Assembly (NCBI GenBank): GCA_030696235.1
Contig: JAUYSN010000426.1
Span: 1-8,136, forward strand
DNA length: 8,136 nucleotides
From: Sulfuricella sp.
Lineage (GTDB): Bacteria > Pseudomonadota > Gammaproteobacteria > Burkholderiales > Sulfuricellaceae
Direction of reading: 5' to 3'
Below are positions 1-6,497 of this stretch, one piece after another; position 1 is the stretch's first letter, and the number at the start of each line of letters is the position of its first letter. The translations under genes and the position numbers were made by a program. Below the pieces are notes generated by a model that was not told where the DNA came from, did not search any database, and saw only the letters and a list, made by a program, of their open reading frames with translations.

Positions 1-1635
1 AGCGACCAGGCCGACCGCCAGTTCCTTCCACGAGGCCATCTCGAATCCCAGGCGTGACAGCAAGTCATACTGCCGCTCCTGCCCGTAGCCCAGCACCCAT
101 TGGTTCCAGTCGTTGTTCAGCGTATCCCAGGTCATCCGCAATTGCATCAGCCAGGCGCTATTCACCCGTGCCAGCAGGGGCAGCGGCTCGCCTGCCGGAA
201 GCGCGGCAGCCAGGCCGGATTCTATTCGTCGCGGGGCAACCGCCGCAGTCGGGTCGACGCGCACCCAACCCCGGTTCTCGAGCCAGACTTCGGCCCAGGC
301 GTGAGCATCGGACTGACGCACAATCAGGTAATTGCCAAACGGGTTGGATTCTCCGCCCTGATAGCCTGTCACCACCCGGGCTGGCACGCCCGCCGCGCGC
401 ATCAGGAATACGAAGCTGCCGGCATAGTGCTCGCAGAAACCACGCCGGGTATCGAACAGGAATTCGTCCACCGAATTGGCCCCGAGCAGTGGTGGAGTGA
501 GGCTATAGAAGAAGGCCTCGCTTCGAAACAGTTCCAGAGCTCTGCGCACTATTTCGTCATCGTCCCTCGCGGTGCGCTTCCAGGCACCCGCCATCTCCCG
601 TGTTTTGAAGTTGCCCAATGCAGGCAGCCGCAGCGAGAGGTTTTTTTCTACCGCGCCTGGATTGAGACCGGCCTGGTAATTTGGATAGGATACTGCGCGA
701 TACCGCAGGCGCTGCCTCACCGGCTGGTCGGCGAGGAGCTCATAACGGGCGCCAAGGCGGCTGGCGGGCGGCAGTTCGGCAGGCAGATCCAGCGCGAGCA
801 GCCAGCGCCTGTTGTGCGGCTCGAGCGTCAACGTGTAGCTGGCCGGATCGCCGGTTACGGCGATGCCGGCTGGTTTTAGGTCAGGCGCTGCCGTGGCCGA
901 CCAGCGCCGCCCATCGAAGAAATCCAGAACCGGGCCGCGCCAGTAGCGCTGCTCCGGCTTGGGTGGCGGCCCATCGAAGGCCACGCGGAAAGCCACCGCG
1001 CCGGATTGACTCAACTTGCTGATGCTGCCTGGCGCCATGCTGTCGCTCAGCCCCGTCATTCCCTCGTAGGCATCGCTGGGCAGACCCCACAACGGACCCG
1101 GCACGCGCGGAAAAAACAGGAACAGCACCAGCATGACCGGCACGGCCTGTCCCAGCAGCACGGCGGCCAGGCGCAGCTGCTTGCGCGGTTCGATTCGCCT
1201 GCCCGGATGGTTGAGGCCGATCAGGGTGCTGGTGATGACCAGTACCACCAGCAGCAGGTACAGGCCGGTAGGGATGGACTGGGAATAAAGGAAGTGGGTG
1301 ATGACCAGAAAATAGCTGATGAAGATGGCCACCATGCTGTCGCGCAGCGTTGTGGATTCGAGTAGCTTGAGGGCCAGCATCGCGACCAGCAGGGCGACGC
1401 CGGCATCGCGCCCGAGCAGCATATGGTAGCTGGCGTAAATGCCCGCTGCGGTGGCGGCGGCAAGCGTGATCAACAGCCAGCGGGCAGGCAGGCGGACTTG
1501 GATCAGGCGCAGGGCGCCTACCCCGAGGCAGAGCAGGGTGATCCAGATCGGCAGGCGCGGGGTGTGCGGGGCGATGGCAAGCGCCATCGCGGCCAGCAGC
1601 CAGGTGTTGTTATCAAGTTTTAGTTGGATGCGCAT
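1..1635 (-). CDS. tgpA: TgpA-type membrane transglutaminase (DUF3488 + transglutaminase core), 3' end cut by the window
   Basis: Minus-strand reading frame open from the ATG at 1635 to the left edge (545 codons, no stop). The N-terminal about 175 residues form several hydrophobic segments (about 12-45, 52-75, 78-92, 100-118, 122-141, 155-176), followed by the TgpA-typical FFPRVPGPLWGLP stretch at 174-186. A periplasmic-type region then leads to a transglutaminase core. The Cys-His-Asp triad is visible: C401 in RRGFCEHYAG, H445 in SDAHAWAEV and D461 in RVDPTAA. The frame ends at the window edge in a hydrophobic stretch (KELAVGLVA), presumably the last membrane helix. The usual C-terminal DUF4129-type tail, roughly 100 residues in the family, is missing because of the window, not a mutation. 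The start codon follows the stop of the DUF58 gene directly (TAAATG), implying translational coupling. The Pseudomonas aeruginosa homologue TgpA is reported as essential, with its catalytic domain facing the periplasm; its substrate is not established to my knowledge. Assignment to the family is firm. Confidence 0.93.
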   Translation of the reverse strand, partial: MRIQLKLDNNTWLLAAMALAIAPHTPRLPIWITLLCLGVGALRLIQVRLPARWLLITLAAATAAGIYASYHMLLGRDAGVALLVAMLALKLLESTTLRDSMVAIFISYFLVITHFLYSQSIPTGLYLLLVVLVITSTLIGLNHPGRRIEPRKQLRLAAVLLGQAVPVMLVLFLFFPRVPGPLWGLPSDAYEGMTGLSDSMAPGSISKLSQSGAVAFRVAFDGPPPKPEQRYWRGPVLDFFDGRRWSATAAPDLKPAGIAVTGDPASYTLTLEPHNRRWLLALDLPAELPPASRLGARYELLADQPVRQRLRYRAVSYPNYQAGLNPGAVEKNLSLRLPALGNFKTREMAGAWKRTARDDDEIVRRALELFRSEAFFYSLTPPLLGANSVDEFLFDTRRGFCEHYAGSFVFLMRAAGVPARVVTGYQGGESNPFGNYLIVRQSDAHAWAEVWLENRGWVRVDPTAAVAPRRIESGLAAALPAGEPLPLLARVNSAWLMQLRMTWDTLNNDWNQWVLGYGQERQYDLLSRLGFEMASWKELAVGLVA

Positions 1636-2595
1636 TTACTGGCCCTTGATCCCAAACAGCGCCAGCGCTTCCAGGCAGGTGCGCTGATGTGCCTCGCCGT
1701 TGCCTGGTGCCAGGGTGGTGCCGGGTATCCGCAGGCCGTAGTTCAGGCCGGCATTCTGCGCGTCCAGCACCCAGCGGCACAGGCGGGAAAGGCGCGCCTC
1801 GATGGCCATGCCGGCGAGGTCGTCCCAATCCAGCCAGAGTTCTGGCAGAGCCTGGCCAGAAAACTGCTTGGTCAGCATTCCTCGCCCCTGCGCCATGGCC
1901 TTCCAGGCGACGTGGCGCAGCGAATCGCCGGGGTGGTAGGGGCGCATGCCGCGAAAATCGTCGCTGCCTTCGGTTGCGATTGCCTTGCCGCCACGGCCCT
2001 GGACGCCGGCAAGCTGGGGTAGCCTGGCGCTATCCGGCTGCGGGTAGACGATGCAGGCCATATCCAGGTCGAGTACCGACCAGGCGCGGAACAGGCCCAG
2101 CGGGAATTGGGTGAACAGGGTGAAGCGCCTTGGCCGGAGGATGCCGCGCCGAGGGGCATGCAGAGCGAGTGCTGTGGTCACGGTTTCGCCGGCGGCGATG
2201 TCAACGAACTGCGGGTGCTGTTTTTCAAGCATCGCGCCGATTGCGAACCGTTCAGTGGTGCTGGAGCTGTTCAGGCAAAGGGTGAAACTCGCTTGCTGCC
2301 CGGCGAAGACCGGCATCGTTTTGCCGGCGCTTACCGTGAGTTGGGCCAGGTTGCGGTAGGTGTGCAGGATAGCGACCAGCGCCATGCCCCCAAGCAGAAA
2401 GGTGAGAACGAAGCCGAGGCTCAGGGTGTAGTTGATCGAGCCGACCAGCATCAGCAGCAGCAGCACGGCGAACATCAGGCCGTGGCGCGTGGGCAGGATG
2501 AAAATCCGCTGGCGGTCAAGGGTGATCGGCCCGTGCTCCACATCGATCCGGTTGAAAATCCGCCGCCACACCTGGCGGTTAAAGAGTCGGAACAT
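1636..2595 (-). CDS. DUF58 domain membrane protein of the MoxR/TgpA cassette
   Basis: 319-residue protein. Two adjacent hydrophobic segments (about 38-52 and 59-78) form a membrane hairpin near the N-terminus. A beta-rich region follows, then the DUF58 signature at about 211-238: SDDFRGMRPYHPGDSLRHVAW, continuing into KAMAQGRGM. This matches the family pattern of a YxxGDxxRxIxWKxxAR-like block. Where longer DUF58 proteins have a von Willebrand A metal site (DxSxS), this one has LDWDDLAGM at 255-263, so a classical MIDAS site is not evident. The frame can be extended to a GTG at 2649, but that lies in the intergenic repeat arm and has no ribosome binding site. I chose the ATG at 2595, which begins MFRLFNRQVW and has a weak GGAA upstream. 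The gene lies between moxR and tgpA and abuts tgpA without a gap. By family knowledge MoxR ATPases work with vWA/DUF58 partners in assembling or activating envelope complexes; the exact task here is unknown. Confidence 0.9.
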   Translation of the reverse strand: MFRLFNRQVWRRIFNRIDVEHGPITLDRQRIFILPTRHGLMFAVLLLLMLVGSINYTLSLGFVLTFLLGGMALVAILHTYRNLAQLTVSAGKTMPVFAGQQASFTLCLNSSSTTERFAIGAMLEKQHPQFVDIAAGETVTTALALHAPRRGILRPRRFTLFTQFPLGLFRAWSVLDLDMACIVYPQPDSARLPQLAGVQGRGGKAIATEGSDDFRGMRPYHPGDSLRHVAWKAMAQGRGMLTKQFSGQALPELWLDWDDLAGMAIEARLSRLCRWVLDAQNAGLNYGLRIPGTTLAPGNGEAHQRTCLEALALFGIKGQ

Positions 2596-2647
2596 TCGTG
2601 TAATTCCAATTGGTATTGAGTCCAACAATAAATAGCAAAGACTTTTC

Positions 2648-2732
2648 ACCGCAAAGGACGCAAAGGGAAAACCGAACCTCGGACATGTCAGCCTGATTGC
2701 TTTTCCTTTGCGTCCTTAGCGTCCTTTGCGGT
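2648..2732. repeat. Intergenic inverted repeat built from 9-nt units (GGACGCAAA)
   Basis: The left arm at 2648-2671 (ACCGCAAAGGACGCAAAGGG then AAAA) is answered by a right arm at 2701-2732. The right arm's reverse complement begins with the same ACCGCAAAGGACG and ends in the same CAAAGG-AAAA, but carries one extra 9-nt unit (CGCTAAGGA) in the middle. The arms are separated by 29 bases. The element could fold as a long stem with a 9-nt bulge in either strand's RNA. It lies between moxR and the DUF58 gene, inside what is otherwise a contiguous operon. Similar CGCAAAGGA-type palindromes are, from my recollection, scattered in intergenic DNA of many bacteria; I cannot confirm copy number here. 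A T-run follows the right arm on the plus strand (2739-2744), but no plus-strand gene ends nearby, so it is not called as a terminator. Confidence 0.85.
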
Positions 2733-2787
2733 TAGTGCTTTTTTGATCGAAAAATGGAATAAATCAGTGGTTAAAAGCTTTTCTGAA

Positions 2788-3705
2788 TCAGGGAATGGCG
2801 ACGGCGCCGAGCAGTCGTTGGGCGGGGCTGGATGACTCGGCGCCCGTTTCGCCGTGAGCGAAGCGCAGGCGATGGCCGACCACGCCTGGCAGCACCACCT
2901 GGAGGTCTTCCGGCATGGCGTAGTCGCGGCCTTCCATCAAGGCCCAGGCCTGCGCGCTGTGCAGCAGTGCCAGGCCGGCACGCGGCGACAATCCGCAGTC
3001 GTAGAGCGGAGAGTGGCGGGTGAATTCGAGCAGGGCCTGGAGGTAGTCGAGCAGGGCCGCGGAAACATGCACGGTGCGGACGCTTTCCTGCAAAGCGGCC
3101 AGCTGTGCGCCGCCCATGCAGGGTTTAAGCTGTGCGATCAGGCTGCGGCGGTCGCTTCCCTGGAGCAGGGCGCGTTCCGACTTCGCATCCGGGTAGCCCA
3201 GATCGATGCGCATCAGGAATCGGTCGAGCTGCGATTCCGGCAGGGGGAAGGTGCCAATCTGGTGCATCGGGTTCTGCGTGGCGATGACGAAAAACGGCTC
3301 TGGCAGAGGGCGGGTTTCGCCCTCGACCGTGACCTGCTGCTCCTCCATCGCCTCGAGCAGGGCGCTCTGGGTTTTCGGGGTGGCACGGTTGACTTCGTCG
3401 GCCAGGATGAGTTGGGAGAAAATTGGCCCGGGGTGGAACTTGAAGGAGGCGCTTTCCCGGTCGTAGACCGAAACGCCGAGGACGTCCGCGGGCAGCAGGT
3501 CGCTGGTGAACTGGATGCGCTGGAAGTCGAGTCCCAGGATCTGCGCCAGCACGTGCGCCAGTGTGGTCTTGCCGACGCCCGGTATGTCCTCGATCAAAAG
3601 GTGTCCGCGTGCCAGCAGACAGGCGAAGGCGAGCCGGATCTGCCGTTCCTTGCCGAGGATGATCTGGCCGGCCTGGGAAACCGCTTGGTCAATTGCCGGG
3701 TGCAT
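2788..3705 (-). CDS. moxR: MoxR-family AAA+ ATPase
   Basis: 305 residues, the usual length for a MoxR-type AAA+ protein (AAA_3 core plus C-terminal lid). Visible motifs are Walker A IPGVGKTTLA (41-50, K46), Walker B LILADEVNRA (99-108, D103/E104), sensor 1 VIATQNP (140-146, N145), PESQLDRF with a likely arginine finger R162, and sensor 2 GLSPRAGLALL (238-248, R242) in the lid. The start is the ATG at 3705, with GAGG close upstream. It is the first gene of a minus-strand operon with the DUF58 and TgpA genes; the 192-bp gap to the next gene is largely filled by an inverted repeat. MoxR proteins are cytoplasmic ATPases thought to act as chaperones that activate or assemble partner complexes through vWA/DUF58 proteins. 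No specific target can be read from the sequence. The gene symbol is a family name, not a proven orthology. Confidence 0.95.
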   Translation of the reverse strand: MHPAIDQAVSQAGQIILGKERQIRLAFACLLARGHLLIEDIPGVGKTTLAHVLAQILGLDFQRIQFTSDLLPADVLGVSVYDRESASFKFHPGPIFSQLILADEVNRATPKTQSALLEAMEEQQVTVEGETRPLPEPFFVIATQNPMHQIGTFPLPESQLDRFLMRIDLGYPDAKSERALLQGSDRRSLIAQLKPCMGGAQLAALQESVRTVHVSAALLDYLQALLEFTRHSPLYDCGLSPRAGLALLHSAQAWALMEGRDYAMPEDLQVVLPGVVGHRLRFAHGETGAESSSPAQRLLGAVAIP

Positions 3706-3769
3706 GTGGCCTCGCTTCGATGTGTTGTGATTACGGCATTATCATGCAGAGTAGTTTATCATTCTGGCC
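3706..3769. promoter_or_regulatory. Divergent moxR / glk intergenic region
   Basis: These 64 bases separate the divergent starts of the moxR operon and glucokinase, so promoters for both must lie here or inside the genes. The segment is AT-rich compared with the flanks. It holds two copies of TTATCAT at 3739-3745 and 3756-3762, whose starts are 17 bases apart; read on the minus strand these are ATGATAA, resembling -10 elements for moxR. I could not find a -35/-10 pair with good spacing in either direction, so no individual promoter is called. The glucokinase start has no convincing Shine-Dalgarno sequence (only CTGG just upstream). Confidence 0.4.
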
Positions 3770-4765
3770 ATGAACACTTCCATCAAGAAAATCTTTCTCG
3801 CCGGCGATATCGGGGGCACCAAGACGCTGCTTCGGCTTTTCGAAGCCGGAGGCAGCGTGCTCGCCGAGCGGCGCTTCGACAGCGCTTCATTCGTCAGCCT
3901 GGAACAGGTCGTCGCCGGCTTCCTGAGCGATTTCCCCTCCCGCTCCCTTGCCGCCGCCTGTTTTGGCGTGGCCGGCCCGGTTGAAGGCGGGCGGGCGAAC
4001 ATCACTAACCTGCCATGGCAGATCGATGAGGCGTCGATCGCCGCGGAATTCCAAATCCCGCAGGTTCGATTGATCAACGATTTTCAGGCCGTGGCTTACG
4101 GCATCGAGGCCCTGGAAAGCCGCGATCTGGCGACCCTGCAAGCCGGCGCGCCGCAGGAATGCGGCGTGCGCGCGGTCATCGGCGCCGGCACCGGCTTGGG
4201 AGAAGGCTTCATGGTCTGGCAGGGGGGCTATTACGCAGCCTTTCCGTCAGAGGGCAGTCATGCCGATTTCGCGCCGGTCGATGCGCTGCAAATCGAGTTG
4301 TTGCGCCATCTCGCCGCGCGTTACGGCCATGTCTCCTACGAACGTTTGTTGTCCGGCCCGGGACTGGTGAACATCTTCGAGTTCCTGCGCGACAGCAGCG
4401 GCAAACAGGCAACAACGGAGCTGCAATCCGCGATGAAGGCCGGCGATCCGGCGGCGGCGATTTCGGACTGCGCCATGGGCGGCAAGGATGACTTGGCCGT
4501 GTCGGCGCTTGGCCTGTTCGCGCGCATCTACGGTGCCGAAGCCGGCAACCTGGCGCTCAAGGTGCTGGCGCGCGGCGGCGTGTATATTGCAGGCGGCATT
4601 GCACCGCAGATCATGGGCAAGCTGAAGGATGGCGAATTTCTGCGCGCATTTGCCGACAAGGGGCGCTTTGCCGGGCTGCTGGGGGATATTCCCGTCCATG
4701 TCGTGCTCAACCCCAAAGTTGGCCTGATGGGCGCGGCGCGGGTGGCAGAGAGGATTATGGGGTAA
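3770..4765 (+). CDS. glk: Glucokinase (Glk family, non-ROK)
   Basis: 331 residues, close to the usual length for bacterial group-B glucokinase, which phosphorylates glucose to glucose-6-phosphate with ATP in the cytoplasm. The N-terminal phosphate-binding loop is GDIGGTKT (12-19). Sugar-site and catalytic segments follow: CFGVAGPV (64-71), LINDFQAVAYG with the likely catalytic base D104 (101-111), GAGTGLGEGF (138-147), and EGSHADFAP (161-169), whose E161 and H164 match the glucose-contacting Glu and His of E. coli Glk. The second nucleotide-binding block is GGVYIAGGIAP (269-279). There is no N-terminal helix-turn-helix and no CXCGXXGC zinc motif, which argues against a ROK-family repressor or kinase. 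The gene is divergent from moxR and its last 11 bases overlap the end of the convergent OGFr-domain gene. No other sugar-pathway gene is present in the window. Confidence 0.95.
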   Translation: MNTSIKKIFLAGDIGGTKTLLRLFEAGGSVLAERRFDSASFVSLEQVVAGFLSDFPSRSLAAACFGVAGPVEGGRANITNLPWQIDEASIAAEFQIPQVRLINDFQAVAYGIEALESRDLATLQAGAPQECGVRAVIGAGTGLGEGFMVWQGGYYAAFPSEGSHADFAPVDALQIELLRHLAARYGHVSYERLLSGPGLVNIFEFLRDSSGKQATTELQSAMKAGDPAAAISDCAMGGKDDLAVSALGLFARIYGAEAGNLALKVLARGGVYIAGGIAPQIMGKLKDGEFLRAFADKGRFAGLLGDIPVHVVLNPKVGLMGAARVAERIMG

Positions 4766-5270
4766 CGGCGTCCGCCCAGTAGGCGAACGCCGTGGCCGGG
4801 ATGCCGCAGTCCGGTTCGGTTTCTTTCAACGCTGCCAGGCTGTCGTAAAGCATCAGCGCTTCCTGCTCCAGCGCCAGCGCGTTCAGGCACTTGAGTATCC
4901 GGGTAATGCGCAGGTGGTTGTGGCTGGGGTGGGTGAACCAGAGGGATTTGCGCTGCTCCCAGTTGGGTGCCTTGTCAATGCTGTCCGTGGTTCTGTCCAG
5001 GCCGTAAAAACCCAGCATGCGGTCGAAAGCGCGCAGCAGCTGTTTTTGCAACGCCGGGTTGCTGCGGAATTCGTCGATCTGTGCGGCGTCCAGCGTTGGT
5101 GCGGAGGGGTTGGCGCCGCTGATGCTGGTCAGCGGGAACAGCCACTGGATGAAATTGTGGGTGTATTCCAGCCATTCGTCGTCGTGCGCCAGAACGGCGT
5201 CGAATGTTCTGCCGTGATCGTCCGGCGCGGTGCCGAGATGGAAATCGACCAGTGGGCGCGGCGCAGGCAT
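4755..5270 (-). CDS. Bacterial opioid growth factor receptor (OGFr)-domain protein
   Basis: 171-residue soluble protein with no signal peptide or membrane segment. It matches the conserved N-terminal region of the OGFr family from end to end: DFHLGTAPDDHGRTF (9-23), EWLEYTHNFIQWLFPL (32-47), APTLDAAQIDEFR (57-69), MLGFYGL (85-91), THPSHNHLRITRILKCLNAL (113-132) and a terminal AFAYWADAV (161-169). In vertebrates this domain belongs to the met-enkephalin-binding OGFr; bacteria carry only the domain, and I know of no established bacterial function. The only usable start is the ATG at 5270, preceded by an AT-rich stretch without a clear ribosome binding site. It lies downstream of moaA on the same strand, 118 bp away, with a large palindrome between. 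Its 3' end overlaps the convergent glucokinase gene by 11 bp. Family assignment is strong; the role is unknown. Confidence 0.88.
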   Translation of the reverse strand: MPAPRPLVDFHLGTAPDDHGRTFDAVLAHDDEWLEYTHNFIQWLFPLTSISGANPSAPTLDAAQIDEFRSNPALQKQLLRAFDRMLGFYGLDRTTDSIDKAPNWEQRKSLWFTHPSHNHLRITRILKCLNALALEQEALMLYDSLAALKETEPDCGIPATAFAYWADAVTP

Positions 5271-5304
5271 TATCAGTAGTCAGTCAACGTAAAACGGATG
5301 GAAT

Positions 5305-5360
5305 GTAGGGTGCGCCATGCGCACCATATTGCTCTGATTGGTGCGCATGGCGCACCCTAC
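5305..5360. repeat. Perfect 22-bp-arm palindrome (GTAGGGTGCGCCATGCGCACC type)
   Basis: Arms at 5305-5326 and 5339-5360 are exact reverse complements over 22 bases with a 12-base loop. Each arm contains an internal near-palindrome, TGCGCCATGCGCA. The element fills about half of the 118-bp gap between the end of moaA and the start of the OGFr-domain gene. An RNA made from either strand would form a very stable hairpin. There is no run of T immediately after it, so it is not a typical intrinsic terminator, though it could attenuate read-through from moaA. From memory, the same GTAGGGTGCGC/GCGCACCCTAC sequence recurs in intergenic DNA of many beta- and gammaproteobacteria, like REP elements; copy number here is unverified. 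Confidence 0.92.
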
Positions 5361-5388
5361 TACCCTCGCGCTTCTGCATGACTGGCTG

Positions 5389-6375
5389 CTAGCCGCCGGT
5401 CAGCGACATGAAGCGCACCACCTGGCCCGGTTTCTCGCGAAATTCGTGGCGTTGGGGTTTGAGTTCGATGGCGGAGCGGATTGCGGCGGCCAGTTCGTCG
5501 TCCGAAGCGCCGGCACGCAGCAGAGGGCGCAACTCCAGGCTTTCGTCCTGGCCCAGGCACATGTACAGCGTGCCATCGACCGATAAACGGACACGGTTGC
5601 AGGTATCGCAGAAATGCTGTGACATCGGGGTGATGAAGCCGACGGTGAAGGCGCCATCCGGGGATTTCAGGTAGCGCGCCGGGCCGCCTCCGGCCATGAC
5701 GCCGTCGATCAGTCCGAAGCGTTGCTGCAAGCGCGCCTTGACGGGCTGAAGGTCAAGATATTGGGCGTTCCTGCCGGTTTCGCCCATCGGCATGGCTTCG
5801 ATCATGCGCAGGGTGAAGTCGTGCTGGATGCAGAACGCCACCATGTCGTCGATTTCGTCGTCGTTCACGCCGGCCATGACGACCATGTTGATCTTGATCG
5901 GGGCAAAACCGGCTTCCTTTGCGGCCATCAATCCGGCCAGGACCTGATCGAGGCAATCTCGCCGCACGATCTGGCTGAAACGTTCCGGATTGAGGGAATC
6001 CAGGCTGACATTGAGTCGGGATATTTTCGCTTTTTTGAGCGCTACAGCATGCTTGGCAAGCTGGGTGGCGTTGGTGCTGAGGGAGAGATCCTTGACGCCA
6101 TCAAGGGCGCTCAGGCGGCGTGCCAGATCAGGCAGGTTACGGCGCAGCAGGGGCTCCCCGCCGGTCAACCGGATTTTGCTGACTCCGAGGCGGGCAAATG
6201 CACCGATCACGCGTTCGATTTCGTCAAAGCTGAGCCATAGTTCAGGCTCCTCGAAACCCTTGTAGCCTTCCGGGATACAATAGGTGCAGCGCAGGTCGCA
6301 GCGGTCGGTGACCGACAGGCGCAGATACTCGACGTGTCTGCCGAAACGGTCTTGCAAGATGGGTTCGCTGGCCAT
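5389..6375 (-). CDS. moaA: GTP 3',8-cyclase MoaA (molybdenum cofactor biosynthesis)
   Basis: 328 residues, standard MoaA length. This radical-SAM enzyme converts GTP to 3',8-cyclo-GTP in the first step of molybdopterin synthesis, with MoaC acting next. The N-terminal radical-SAM cluster is DRCDLRCTYC (C26, C30, C33), followed by the SAM-binding TGGEP (71-75). The second, substrate-binding cluster is FCDTCNRVRLSVDGTLYMC (C256, C259, C273), with the RVRLS arginines that contact GTP in known MoaA structures. The protein ends in the conserved Gly-Gly tail needed for activity in studied homologues. The frame stays open upstream to 6660, inside the divergent glycosylase gene, but homology begins at MASEPILQDRFGR, so I place the start at the ATG at 6375; no strong ribosome binding site is seen. 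No other moa, mog or mod gene is present, so it stands apart from the rest of its pathway. Presence implies that the cell uses molybdoenzymes. Confidence 0.96.
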   Translation of the reverse strand: MASEPILQDRFGRHVEYLRLSVTDRCDLRCTYCIPEGYKGFEEPELWLSFDEIERVIGAFARLGVSKIRLTGGEPLLRRNLPDLARRLSALDGVKDLSLSTNATQLAKHAVALKKAKISRLNVSLDSLNPERFSQIVRRDCLDQVLAGLMAAKEAGFAPIKINMVVMAGVNDDEIDDMVAFCIQHDFTLRMIEAMPMGETGRNAQYLDLQPVKARLQQRFGLIDGVMAGGGPARYLKSPDGAFTVGFITPMSQHFCDTCNRVRLSVDGTLYMCLGQDESLELRPLLRAGASDDELAAAIRSAIELKPQRHEFREKPGQVVRFMSLTGG

Positions 6376-6497
6376 GATGGCTTTCTGAAGATGATAAACA
6401 CTATTCGAAACGATATCCTTATCCTTTTTCCAGCGCGAAGCAATAGGTGGATAGTAGTACTCCCTAGGAACTAGGATAAATAAAGTGAAGGCAGGTA
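6376..6497. promoter_or_regulatory. Divergent moaA / uracil-DNA glycosylase intergenic region
   Basis: These 122 AT-rich bases lie between two divergent starts. For the plus-strand gene a weak sigma-70-like pair is possible: TGGATA (6448-6453) and TAGGAT (6472-6477) with an 18-base spacer. A short tandem duplication CTAGGA-A-CTAGGA lies at 6464-6476, overlapping that -10. AAGGCAGG just upstream of the ATG at 6498 can serve as ribosome binding site. I see no clear molybdenum-cofactor riboswitch-like structure in front of moaA, and no confident minus-strand promoter. Confidence 0.35.

Noticed and set aside
100..879. A 259-codon plus-strand open frame antisense to tgpA
   Set aside because: The opposite strand encodes the transglutaminase core with its catalytic triad; the plus-strand product has no domain character.
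2596..2649. An 18-residue N-terminal extension of the DUF58 protein from a GTG at 2649
   Set aside because: The GTG lies inside the inverted-repeat arm, has no ribosome binding site, and family homology begins later; the ATG at 2595 is preferred.
2854..3984. A 376-codon plus-strand open frame antisense to moxR and running into glk
   Set aside because: It lies opposite a moxR gene with every AAA+ motif and overlaps glk in another frame. Its translation has no recognisable domain and is the usual by-product of GC-rich codon use.
5305..5360. The palindrome as a CRISPR repeat or a rho-independent terminator
   Set aside because: Only one inverted pair is present, without spaced direct repeats, and no T-run follows either arm.
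6376..6497. A molybdenum-cofactor riboswitch in front of moaA
   Set aside because: The leader is short and AT-rich and shows none of the extended paired structure expected of that RNA.
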